From: Cristatella mucedo
Taxonomy: Eukaryota; Bryozoa; Phylactolaemata; Cristatellidae
Assembly (NCBI GenBank): GCA_009760855.2
Contig: WPIO01000085.1
Span: 1,072,001-1,136,000, forward strand
DNA length: 64,000 nucleotides
Reading direction: 5' to 3'
Shown: positions 55,911 to 64,000 of the stretch, piece after piece
Layout: every line of letters begins with the position of its first letter
Numbering within the stretch: the stretch's first letter is position 1
Position numbers and translations under genes: made by a program
The notes under the pieces: generated by a model
What the model saw: only the letters and a program-made list of their open reading frames with translations
What the model was told of the DNA's origin: nothing
Database searches by the model: none

Positions 55911-55966
55911 GAAAAGCGCCGCCGGAAAAGCGCCGCCGGAAATGCGCCTCAGGAAATGCGCAGACA
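55911..55966 (+). repeat. 14-bp tandem repeat, four units
   Basis: GAAAAGCGCCGCCG at 55911 and 55925, with variants at 55939 and 55953. Confidence 0.85.
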
Positions 55967-56035
55967 TAGCTCACGATGGTGCTTTGCAGAGCGGTGGCGT
56001 CTCAGAGAGCTCATCCTCGGCGGCGCATTTCCTCA

Positions 56036-56318
56036 TCTCTCTCTCTCCCTTGCATTTATTCTACTATTTTAACATATAGGATATATATATATATATATAT
56101 ATATATTTAGTTATTACTTTACAATGGCAGCCGCGGCGCAGGCGCAAGTGCAAATGCACGCCTCGCCTACCGTACCTCTGTCTGCCTGGTCCCCACGAGA
56201 CTATCCGCAACGAACAAAACAAACTCCCCGATTGTTCTTTCTTCGACTCCAGATCCAAAGAGTAATTCCTCCCAGTGCTAGAGAGCGGCCTCGGGCGACC
56301 GCTAGTGTGGTGTGGACG
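56036..56318 (+). repeat. Shared module X1, copy 2
   Basis: (CT)n, TTGCATTTATTCTACTATTTTAA, (TA)n, then TGCAAATGCACGCCTCGCC ... GCGGCCTCGGGCGACC, as at 13330-13680. Confidence 0.75.
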
Positions 56319-56568
56319 GTTAGGGGTTGGGGGTTACTTATTCGCGATCGAGGCTGTGGAGAAGCTAGATGCATATCTGCCTACCGAAACTTAGATAACG
56401 CCTTGCTCCAGCAGCTGGATATCTGAGACCGCCCCATTCGGGTTCTCATTCTACTAGCCCATGCATTTTGACGAGGTTTGTGGCGGGGTAGCAATTGTGG
56501 TGTGTGAATCGTTTGGCTGTAAGATGTGCAGTTTTTTGCATTGACTTTCATTTGAATCAGATACAATC

Positions 56569-56975
56569 ATGTTCTCGGCAAAGACAATGCCTCTGAATGC
56601 TCTCTATGTTGTGATATACCGACCTCTATCCTTGCGCTGTCTAAACTTGCTTATAGAGGAGTTTTTGAAGTTCCTAGCTAAAATATGTGACAGGCCGTTA
56701 CTGATTGCTGGATACTTCAATATTCATGTTGAAAATCCTACCAACAGCCAGGTCATCTCATTTCTTGAATGTCTGGAGAATTTTGGTTTGGTTCATCCAT
56801 GGTCAATCATACCACACACGTTAGTGGCCACATCCTAGATTTCCTGATCACTAAGGAGGTCTGCCCCACAGACCTTGACCTCGTGGTGTGCCACCCTTTC
56901 GGATCTCGACGTTCGGCCTCGTTTACATTTCCTGCTTCCTTGTATGTACAGGGTAATGCCAAACTTTCCCAGTGA
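56569..56975 (+). pseudogene. APE-type endonuclease remnant of family B
   Basis: Two overlapping frames: 56569-56838 with VIYRPLSL and GYFNIHVENP (the usual GDFN has become GYFN, losing the Asp), and 56769-56975 with VSGHILDFLITKE. The frameshift and the altered GDFN block make it inactive. Confidence 0.8.
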
Positions 56976-57592
56976 CGTAACTTAAAAAGAATTTACATGG
57001 ACACGTTTTTGAAATCTGCTTGCGATGCAAGTCTTCTTGATCTGCACCCAGACTCGACCGAGAGCCTCACTACCCTCACTGATGCAGAGGACATGACACT
57101 TAGGAGTGCTCTATACAAGCATACTCCCGTTCATTCTATCCGTGTACAGAGTCGTAGGAATTCATTCCAATTTACAAAAAAAACTTAAAAATATGCTCAG
57201 TGTTAAGCGCAGGTTAGAACGTAGTTTTAAGAAATCGGGGTCTGTGGGAGATCTAGTCAATTTCAAAGACCTCCTTCATGTTTACACCCGAAAGCCTTAA
57301 CAAGCCAGTGCTTCTTTTACCACTTGAAAAAACTGAATTCCTGCCAGTCGGACATAAAAGCAGATATATAAGAGAGCGAACAATTTGCTGGCCAATGCTT
57401 AGTGGTCTTTCTATCTAGATATTAAAGGCTCAGCCGAAAAGTGTTTAGCTTAATTTGCAGAAAAAATTGCACACATTCGCGCCCCCATAAAGTCCTATCC
57501 GAGTAAAGCAATTTTGGAATCACAACCTGTGACCTTCCTTACAAGATTCTCCGAGGTTTCTGCATGCGATGTGGCTACGTTAATAAGATCTA

Positions 57593-57960
57593 AGATTTTA
57601 GTTCGTATGCTCCCAAAACCAGGAACTCCCTCCCAACCTGCGTCAGAACATTCCCTCACTTGACCAAATTTAAAAAGAACTTAAAAGCGCACCTATTTAG
57701 GACAGCATTTAGTGGGTCCCAATGATTCGTCCTTGATGTGCTTGTGCGTGTTTACACTGTGCATGCTGCCACTAACCACATTTGCATGCTGACCCTGTGA
57801 ATGTCATCCCTAACCATGTTATTCATGTTGTTTGTTTATCAAGCATGATATTCCTCACCATTCAATTGCATTTCCCTTTGCAGTAAATGTAAAGCACCTA
57901 GAGAGAGATTAAGTTCTCTGAGGGCGCTTTATCAAGTGCTTTATTATTATTGTTATTATT
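57593..57960 (+). mobile_element. LINE family A 3' end inserted in family B, 5-bp TSD
   Basis: The tail begins at about AGATTTTAGTTCGTATGCTCCC and ends in (ATT)n. ATCTA is present at 57588-57592 and 57961-57965. The empty site is readable in the minus-strand family B copy at 27686-27724 (complement of TTAATAAGGTCTAGTAAAAAG), so the insertion boundaries are supported independently. Confidence 0.85.
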
Positions 57961-58263
57961 ATCTAGTAAAAAGGGCTCGTCTCCTGAAGACCCTATGCCA
58001 CCATCTTTGTGGTCTTCACTGACAGACCAACTTAGCCCTGCCATAACCAAGATTTTTAATGCTTCTTTGCGAAAAGAGGTCGTCCCCAAGTCCTTCGAAT
58101 CGGCAATCGTTAGATCCATACTTAAAAAGCCTGGATTAGATACAGAGGTCCTTGCAAACTATCGCCCTGTTTTCCTTCTTCCTTTCTTTTCAAAGATTCT
58201 TGAAACAAATTTGGTTTCTCAGTAGCTGGTTGAACATAATGAAAAGAATGGAACGTCGGAAAC

Positions 58264-58548
58264 ATTTCAATCAGGGTTCAAGAGGCAGCACTCCACTGAA
58301 ACTGCTCTCCTCCGTGTTAACAATGACATTCTACGTGGCAACGACGACGGGAATGTCACTGCCTTAGCTCTGCTAGATCTGTCTGCTGCCTTCGACACCA
58401 TTGCTCACGATATCCTACTTGAACGATTGAGAACAACGATCGGTCTGGCAGACAAAGCACTGGCGTGGTTTAAATCATACTTGTCCAACCGTGTTCAATC
58501 CGTGTCGTGTGGGGGGTCAGGTCTCACACACGAGAAGGGTCACCTGTG
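58264..58548 (+). pseudogene. Family B RT palm, 95 codons open
   Basis: No ATG, but open: [80 protein letters not shown], then a stop after a 1-base shift in the following [10 protein letters not shown] block. The first catalytic Asp (LLDLSAAFD) is present; the YADD part is deleted. Confidence 0.8.
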
Positions 58549-58640
58549 AAGTCCCTCAAGGGTCTGTACTCGGTCCCTTGCTGTTCTCCATTTATACGCA
58601 ACCTCTGGGTAAAGTGATTAAGGCCCATGGAATAGGATAG

Positions 58641-58965
58641 CGTGCAGACCGTGATCTAAGCAGTACTGTCCAATGATATCGAAGTGGCTAACGCATTGCT
58701 TATTAACTACAGCGCCGTCCCGACTATATCGACTATATCTGACTAAATCCTTTTCCACCGTTATGCGAAAAACGCTCGTAAGCTGTTTCGTTTATTATCA
58801 ATTACCTTAGCGAGAGCAGCGCCTGAAAGCCAAATACGCGACCAAGATCAATTTACAAAATATGAGAACAGGCTCAGCTCCCGGGCGATAATTTCACCTT
58901 CACCTCGCCAGAATTGTTCTTCTGAATGGTCCACCGAAAGATTCCAGGCTGACGCTGAGGTGAAT
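58641..58965 (+). repeat. Shared module X3, copy 2
   Basis: Matches 15301-15650: GACCGTGATCTAAGCAG, AATGATATCGAAGTGGCTAACGCATT, CAGCGCCGTCCCGA, GAAAAACGCTCGTAAGCTG and TTCACCTTCACCTCGCCAGAATTG. Confidence 0.6.
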
Positions 58966-59527
58966 ACGCCTGCACGTGCACGTACTGATTTGAGGCTTGC
59001 TGATTTTAGGCTTGCTGATTTGAGGCCTCCTTTTGGGTCAAAGGTCCCAAAAGGTCATAGGCAGTTGCTGTCAGCTTTGGTAAGCTGCCCCTGTTCAGGT
59101 GACGCTCATTCATGCACGAAGTCGATCATAGAACGACTACGACGATCAATTAAGATAACGACGTCAACGAGAAGCGACAGTAAAGCAAGGGATAGAGAGG
59201 AGCGGAAGTAGGAAAAGAGATATGGAGGAGCGGAAGCAGGCCAAATAATATAGAGGAGCGAAAGTAGGTCAAGGGATAGGGAGAAGCGGAAAAAGGGCAA
59301 GAAGGCGAAGACAGACTGTAGCGGAAGTAGGGCCAGAAGTGTTGGCGATAAGAGCGAAGAGCGGACTGGGTAATGCTCTATGCACGCATAGCAGAGCAGA
59401 CTTAGCATTTACGAAAATTCTTTTTGCACCTAAGATGTCTTCCGAGTAATTAAGCAGTATGTGATATTCAATTGTGGTCTCCTTAGCAGCAATGTAAATG
59501 TAAATGTAATGTAAAATGTAACGTAAA

Positions 59528-59590
59528 AACAATGTGCCTAGGAAAAGATTTCGTTCTCTGAGAACGCCTTATGAAATGCATTTTTATTCT
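59528..59590 (+). mobile_element. Tip of a LINE family A tail
   Basis: AATGTGCCTAGGAAAAGATTTCG ... GAGAACGCCTTATGAAATGC, the final 60 bp of family A, placed just outside the exon-like segment. Confidence 0.65.
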
Positions 59591-59638
59591 GAAGCGGAGC
59601 TGTAGAGCGGTGCTTCGGCTTCTGTTTCACATACATAC

Positions 59639-59780
59639 CCTGGCGTCTGATTGGTTGGTTGTACTGATATTTCTCGACAATACTTTCGATGTGCTCGTCA
59701 CTAACTTGGTTGCTATTTGCGTAAGCTTCCTTAATTGCCCGAGAACCTCGTTGGGCTGCTTCCCTCTTGAGCACTAGAGT
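59639..59780 (-). pseudogene. Exon-like segment, frameshifted paralogue of 23478-23614
   Basis: Acceptor-like GTCTCTACCAG ends at 59781; donor-like GG|GTATGT starts at 59638. The alternative frame reads RAIKEAYANSNQVSDEHIES and IVEKYQYNQP. Against copy 1 it has a 1-bp insertion (near AGGTTCTCGGGC) and a 4-bp insertion after CAACCAACC. Product unknown. Confidence 0.3.
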
Positions 59781-60475
59781 CTGGTAGAGACAAAGCGAGC
59801 ATGTTGAAATCAACTTTGGCTACCTCGGAGATATAGCTATTAGACTGCTTGTCCCGTGAAATGCTTAGACATTTCGGCAGACATGTTACGTCCACTCACT
59901 ATGTTTCGACTACCGGAACTCGCCTAGACTGATCGGGTCGACACGATGGGTCTCGAGCTTTAGCTCTTTTATGCAGGAGGCAATTTAAAGAGCAACTCAA
60001 GAAACCTCGAATCAATTATTCCCGACACAAATCAGCAGAAAGCTTCAAGTGAAACGCTTAAATTCTCGCTCGGAGAGTCTGCAGCCGCCAGAGGGCGCGG
60101 CTGTGCGGCCCCCGAGGCGCCAGCCTGCGGCAACCAGGCACCAGATTGCAGCGGCAAAAGCGGGCGGCGGCGACAACGCCTGGCGTTCTGCCATGGCCAA
60201 AGCGAGCGAGTGCTGGTTTCGACTGAGCCTTGAAAGAAAATATTCGCAGTTCACAAGATCAGGAGCGGGACCGCGGCTGCCGTTCTCTCGAAGCTGCAGC
60301 CAAGCCGGCGGCCACGTCGGTCACCTCGTTAGGCGGACGAATCGCTCTCCACCTGTCTCTCCGATTGTGTCTCTCTGCAACGATCGTGGCCGACATGACC
60401 CGCTGAGGCTAATGACATATTTGTGATGTTAGTTATGCACAGTCGCAGCAGATCTATGCATTTTAGAAGCATGAC

Positions 60476-60960
60476 TGTGGGAGTAGGTTCAAATGGTCTG
60501 ATTGTATTTTTGATCGGGATATGAGCCTTCAGAGCAAGGTAGTTGGAGGCCTCCTTGAATGATGACATTGAAGTGTTGCAAGCCATTGGGAGACAGTATT
60601 CCAGGGCGGAGAATAGCTGCCACCAGAAGACTTGACTCCCCGATCTTGATGATCTTGTTGACAAAGAAACTAGAGAATCAGGCAGCTTGATCCTTAAAAA
60701 AATGGCTATGTAAAATCGCTCACCTGGGAGCGGTTAAGGAAACGGTTAATCGTAGGTAGCGGCGTTTTTAGATTGAGCATATGTGAATAGAAAAATGCTA
60801 TATAAAAGCTAGACTTGACCTTAGCTTATGTCAATTGGTACAATCTACGGTAGTCCTCTTATGTTTGTAAACGGACAGCCAGTCCTGATCTTTTGTATGC
60901 TGTTTAAAAGTTGCGCTTAGTAGACCAATGTCACAGACTTCATGTCTATGGTAAATCGTA
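60476..60960 (-). mobile_element. LINE family A linker fragment
   Basis: Minus: SSFFVNKIIKIGESSLL-like (60610-60680), LQHFNVIIQGGLQLPCSEGS (60500-60580), KDQDWLSVYKHKRTTVDCTN (about 60835-60895). It matches 31159-31560 and 24471-25330. Confidence 0.65.
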
Positions 60961-61221
60961 GGCCATCTGGGCGAGGACTCGCAGCGGGCGACTGACAGAG
61001 GGCAGCAGTAGTCAGAGTGCTTCGACGGCGGCAGCGGCCCTGGCGGCGGCGGCGGAAGGCACTAGTGCCGGAAGCAGAGCAGCCGTATGCAGCCGTAGGC
61101 AACCGGCGGCCATTGAGCCGTGGCACAAAGAGAATCAGCGTTTGTCAGGGGGAGAGAAGGCTTGCCTGCAATAAACCAATGTCCCAGCCACGGGATGAGC
61201 AGGCAAGAGCTCAAGAAAAAA

Positions 61222-61222
61222 C

Positions 61223-61256
<34 letters not shown>

Positions 61257-61350
61257 CAATTTCTATATATTTCTAAATGTTTCTATATTTCTGTATTCTA
61301 TATATTTCTTTGTATATATATATTATTATATAGAAAAAAAAATATATATA
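61222..61350. repeat. AT-rich microsatellite
   Basis: (TA)n and TTTCTATATATT units; the 178-aa plus ORF (61017-61553) runs through it and is spurious. Confidence 0.9.
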
Positions 61351-61505
61351 TAATTCATTTGTATAGCGCCCCAACAGAACTTTACTCTCTATTCACGTGC
61401 TTCACATATAATTCGTTTTGCCTCGGGGCTCGAGCCTGCGACCTCAGACAGACCTTGGTCGGGGCGAGCATCTTAACCGCTGGAACAAACCAGCTCGGCC
61501 CCAGA
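61350..61505 (-). mobile_element. tRNA-derived SINE with LINE-like 3' end
   Basis: Minus: A box CAGCGGTTAAGATGCTCG (complement near 61463-61480), B box GTCGCAGGCTCGAGCCC (61425-61443), then AGAGTAAAGTTCTGTTGGGGCGCTATACAAATG to the AT-rich end near 61352. The same design as the plus-strand copy at 42020-42135. Confidence 0.75.
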
Positions 61506-61589
61506 ACGCCCTACTCGGCTTCTCCAGGGTGCTTCGTTGGAGGAGCACCTTGACCACGCTTACGTACAATTGCTCAATTGCTTTCTTCC

Positions 61590-63050
61590 TTTTTTCAGAG
61601 CAAAGAAAAATTTAATCGCATCTAAACAGGTTCGTCAGGCTGGTTGGAAGCTTTAACGGGCATATTAAAAGAGGAGAGAGGTGCCTCGCGGCTCAAGGCG
61701 CTGATGAGTAACTGGCCGAAGTGCAGCACAGCGAGCCATCTCAAGAATGGCAGAAACGCACGTGCATCCTTGGCTTAATAATCCGTTTTACAAAGGGCAG
61801 CGTCGGTAAAGATTTCTTCTAACGATCGAGAGCTACGAAGAGCGATGTCTCTATCAGCACGTCCAGGAAACGAATTCGGTCACGCATATTTCTTACGTTG
61901 CTGCAGTCGCGAAAGGCGAGGTAATAGAAGCACGTAACTGCACTGACTACGAGCACGTGACTGCACTGACGTGCGGAACATCAACGTGCCCACGAGTGCT
62001 TGGGCACGAAGCCAGTCTATCGTAGCGCACTCAACGACGAATGACCGCCAAACTAGCGAGCGATTCGCAGTGCAAACAAGCGTCGCATGGCGCGATTTTG
62101 AATGTCGAACCGGAAACTGTTTGTTGCTGCTGGGAAGCGCCGAGCCACGTGACGCCGCCCTACCGCTTCCCTGCGCACGTTGAAGCTGGAGCACCAGTAG
62201 CTGAAGTAGCGAGTGTCGTTGTTCTCGACTGAGGATTTTCGTGGTAAACCAATGAAATGACTGCAGGTTCGCCGTTAGATGCGTGTATTTTCACGTGCGT
62301 AGGAACCTGAAACGATGCCGATCCCTTCGACTCTCGAGCGATAAATTTTTCCTCGCAAAATTAAAAGAGGCTCGCATTGCATGGTGGCCACGATTTTTGA
62401 ATTCCTCTGAACGCCACTGAGAGCTCGTGCGAAAAAGCAAGGAAAGAAAATGCCACCGCCACAAGATCAGGGAAGGACGTGCCGTCGCCAAACGGTCAGA
62501 GAAAACGTCAGAGAAGTCAAGGTCACTCGTCCGAAAAAACGGTCAAAGTCAAACGGCAGCAGCGCTTAGGTCAAAGGTCGGAGTTCAAAGATCCGAGATC
62601 AAAAGGTCCGGAGCTCAAAGACCCGAGATCGATATCGCTGAGTCTGCAGAGCTATCTCCACTCTGCATCTCTGCTCGTGCGCTTTTGATACGAGTCGCAG
62701 TCAATATAGATTATGCGTGTCAAAATATCATGACATAGTACATTTTTTTATAATAATAACAATATAATATAGACCTATCTAGCAGTGCGATAGTGTAACG
62801 ACGATGGAATAGTTTCAAGCCGTTCAATTATCGCACAATGTTGAACACTGTTGGCCCACTCCCAGCCTCTCAGTGGCGACCGGCCGATTTGCAGTGGTGA
62901 CCACCTGCTGCTTTGACCGGCTGAAACGCTCGAGGAAAAATATCAAGGCCGTTTGTCAAGCAGTCTCGTTTGTATAGCGGCAGCGGAGGAGCGACGACGG
63001 CCGGTCACGTGCCGTACGGTAGTGCGTATTGCCGGTCACGTGACGTACGG
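61590..63050 (+). repeat. Composite repeat copy 5, segment A
   Basis: TTTTTTCAGAGCAAAGAAAAATTTAATCGCATC, GGAAGCTTTAACGGGCAT, TACGAGCACGTGACTGCACTGAC (61948), CGACGAATGACCGCCAAACTAGCGAGCGA (62033), CCGTTAGATGCGTGTAT (62271), the AGGTCA-type array, ATCGATATCGCTGAGTCTGCAGAGC (62629), CCTCTCAGTGGCGACCGGCCGATT (62870) and GGTCACGTGCCGTACGG (63004). Confidence 0.7.
62568..62634 (+). repeat. 14-bp AGGTCA-type minisatellite, degenerate
   Basis: Units at 62568 (exact AGGTCAAAGGTC) and 62582, then drifted units to 62634. Confidence 0.7.
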
Positions 63051-63054
63051 TATC

Positions 63055-63335
63055 GCCGATTACCCTGTGACTTGTCCTTTATGCGCTTATGCCCACTGAC
63101 ACTGTGCATGCTGCTGCTGCTCGAAAATACTTGCACGCTAACCCTGTACCTGTCACTAATAACCATGCTATTCTTGTTGCTTATTGAGCCTGCTGCCACT
63201 AACCATACTATCGTACTTCGTACGCAGCCATTGCACAGCGCCCAGAAAGAGATTGGGTGTGATCCGTGCTGCATCAGATGCATTATTATTACTACCTCGT
63301 ATAGTAATACACATGTATTATTATTATTATAACTA
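63055..63335 (+). mobile_element. LINE family A tail 1 of composite copy 5
   Basis: GATTACCCTGTGACTTGTCC to GCGCCCAGAAAGAGATTGGG and (ATT)n. This copy preserves the middle part lost in copy 3. The (ATT)n-CTACCTCGTA end is duplicated (63277-63335). Confidence 0.75.
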
Positions 63336-63770
63336 CCTCGTACAAACCTCAAACCCTTCGGAGACTTTGCCCTTACTTCGTATGCTCCGACAGCCTGAAG
63401 CTCACTCCTGACTTCCGTCGTGACTTCTCCTGATTTGACCACATTTGAAAAAAAACTAAAATGCACATATTTATCACAGCATTCAAATAGGTGGGTCCCC
63501 GTGATTCATCTTTCGTGTACTTGTGCGTGCTGACAGCCTGCTGCCACTAGCCACACTCGCATGCTGACCCTGTGCACGTCACTCCAAGCAATGTCAGTCT
63601 TGTTACTGATTGAGCACGCTTCCACTAACTATTTGATCGTGCTTCCTTTGCAGAAAATGTAAAGTGCCTAAAAAAAGATTGAGCTCTCTGAGGGGCTATA
63701 TAAAATGTTTTATTCTTTATATTATAATCTTATATAATATTAATAATATTAATTACTAATATTATCGCAG
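63336..63770 (+). mobile_element. LINE family A tail 2 of composite copy 5
   Basis: CTCGTACAAACCTCAAACCCTTCGGAGAC to GTGCCTAAAAAAAGATTGAGC ... GAGGGGCTATAT and AT-rich end. Confidence 0.8.
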
Positions 63771-64000
63771 AGGGCAGCTCGAGGAATCGCCCGCCCGCTC
63801 ACCCTGCACCCCGGCTGGGCCCGCAAGCGGCAAGCGCCCGCGTCTCGCGGGGAGATGGATGCCGGGACGAAGGAATCCACCGACGGCAATCGAGCCTCTG
63901 GCCGCCGAAGTGAGAGCGAGCGCCAGAACGTGGCCACGTGACCGCTAGCCACGTGACCGCCGGACAGAGGCCGACTGAGAGGCGGGGTGGATCGCGGGGG
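63771..64000 (+). repeat. Composite repeat copy 5, segment B, cut by window end
   Basis: GGGCAGCTCGAGGAATCGCCCG, CGCAAGCGGCAAGCGCC, CCGCCGAAGTGAGAGCG and two GCCACGTGACCGC sites (63932, 63946), continuing out of the window. Confidence 0.75.

Larger units (their letters stand above)
56330..58640 (+). mobile_element. LINE family B with APE, linker and RT start, 3'-truncated
   Basis: APE: GGVAIVVCESFGCK (56480-56520), NALYVVIYRPLSLRC (56595-56640), PLLIAGYFNIHVENP (56695-56740), SGHILDFLITKE (56820-56860). Linker: SVRRRLERSFKKSGSVGDLV-like (57195-57260). RT N-terminal part: LTDQLSPAITKIFNASLRKE (58015-58080), YRPVFLLPFFSKILE (58158-58205), then 58264-58548 open with LALLDLSAAFDTIAHDILLE and [19 protein letters not shown]. 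It stops just before the YADD motif at about 58640. A family A tail is inserted at 57593-57960. Confidence 0.85.
58966..60475 (-). repeat. Shared module Y, copy 2
   Basis: Matches 22950-24185 in order (see that entry), with (AG)-like 15-21 bp repeats at 59170-59330 and a family A tail tip on plus at 59528-59590 that copy 1 lacks. The left edge has three 15-bp units near GATTTGAGGCTTGCT at 58987, 59002 and 59017. Confidence 0.65.

Noticed and set aside
56318-56340. Telomere-like GGTTAGGGGTTGGGGGTT
   Set aside because: Only an irregular 18-bp stretch, no tandem TTAGGG array.
61017-61553. 178-aa plus-strand ORF
   Set aside because: Runs through an AT microsatellite and the antisense of a SINE; no conserved part.

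Overview
The window is eukaryotic, almost certainly metazoan, non-coding DNA dominated by mobile elements and other repeats. The reasons are long (AG)n, (AC)n and (TA)n microsatellites, at least three kinds of non-LTR retrotransposon, tRNA-headed SINEs with internal Pol III boxes, a degenerate satellite with a unit of roughly 170 bp, and no compact run of intact genes. The species cannot be named from the sequence; the repeat mix would suit a marine invertebrate or an early-branching chordate, which is inference. No rRNA gene, standalone tRNA gene, CRISPR array or bacterial operon was seen, and no complete protein-coding gene.

Three LINE families were recognised by translation. Family A (L2-like: APE endonuclease plus RT) has a 3' end that folds into a hairpin and finishes in (ATT)n; its tail is the commonest repeat here. 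Family B (CR1/L2-like) is present on both strands with APE and RT remnants. The third is an R2/NeSL-type LINE with RT, a knuckle-like motif and a C-terminal restriction-like endonuclease (RLE), always on the minus strand. Every copy is truncated, frameshifted or stopped.

Layout: a composite repeat of about 3-4 kb (segment A, one or two family A tails, segment B) occurs five times, always on the plus strand: about 0.2-3.6, 8.85-13.1, 36.0-39.2, 48.05-50.9 and 61.6-64.0 kb (cut by the window end). A block in the order composite, NeSL, satellite, composite occurs twice (0.2-13.1 and 36.0-50.9 kb). Each block is followed by further shared modules (13.3-25.3 and 54.7-61.0 kb), partly in a different order. 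The window therefore looks like nearly two periods of an old, decayed higher-order repeat later bombarded by nested insertions.

Points that stand out: a 14-bp minisatellite carrying AGGTCA half-sites in all five segment A copies; a roughly 20-fold excess of CACGTGAC; several perfect inverted repeats that look like snap-back template-switch insertions, the largest being 52776-53076; a family A insertion at 57593-57960 with a 5-bp target duplication and an intact empty-site relative at 27.7 kb; and two places with coding-like sequence not explained by the repeats (28946-29517 plus, broken by a LINE tail with a 7-bp target duplication, and the exon-like pair at 23478-23614 and 59639-59780 minus). 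These last are candidates only.
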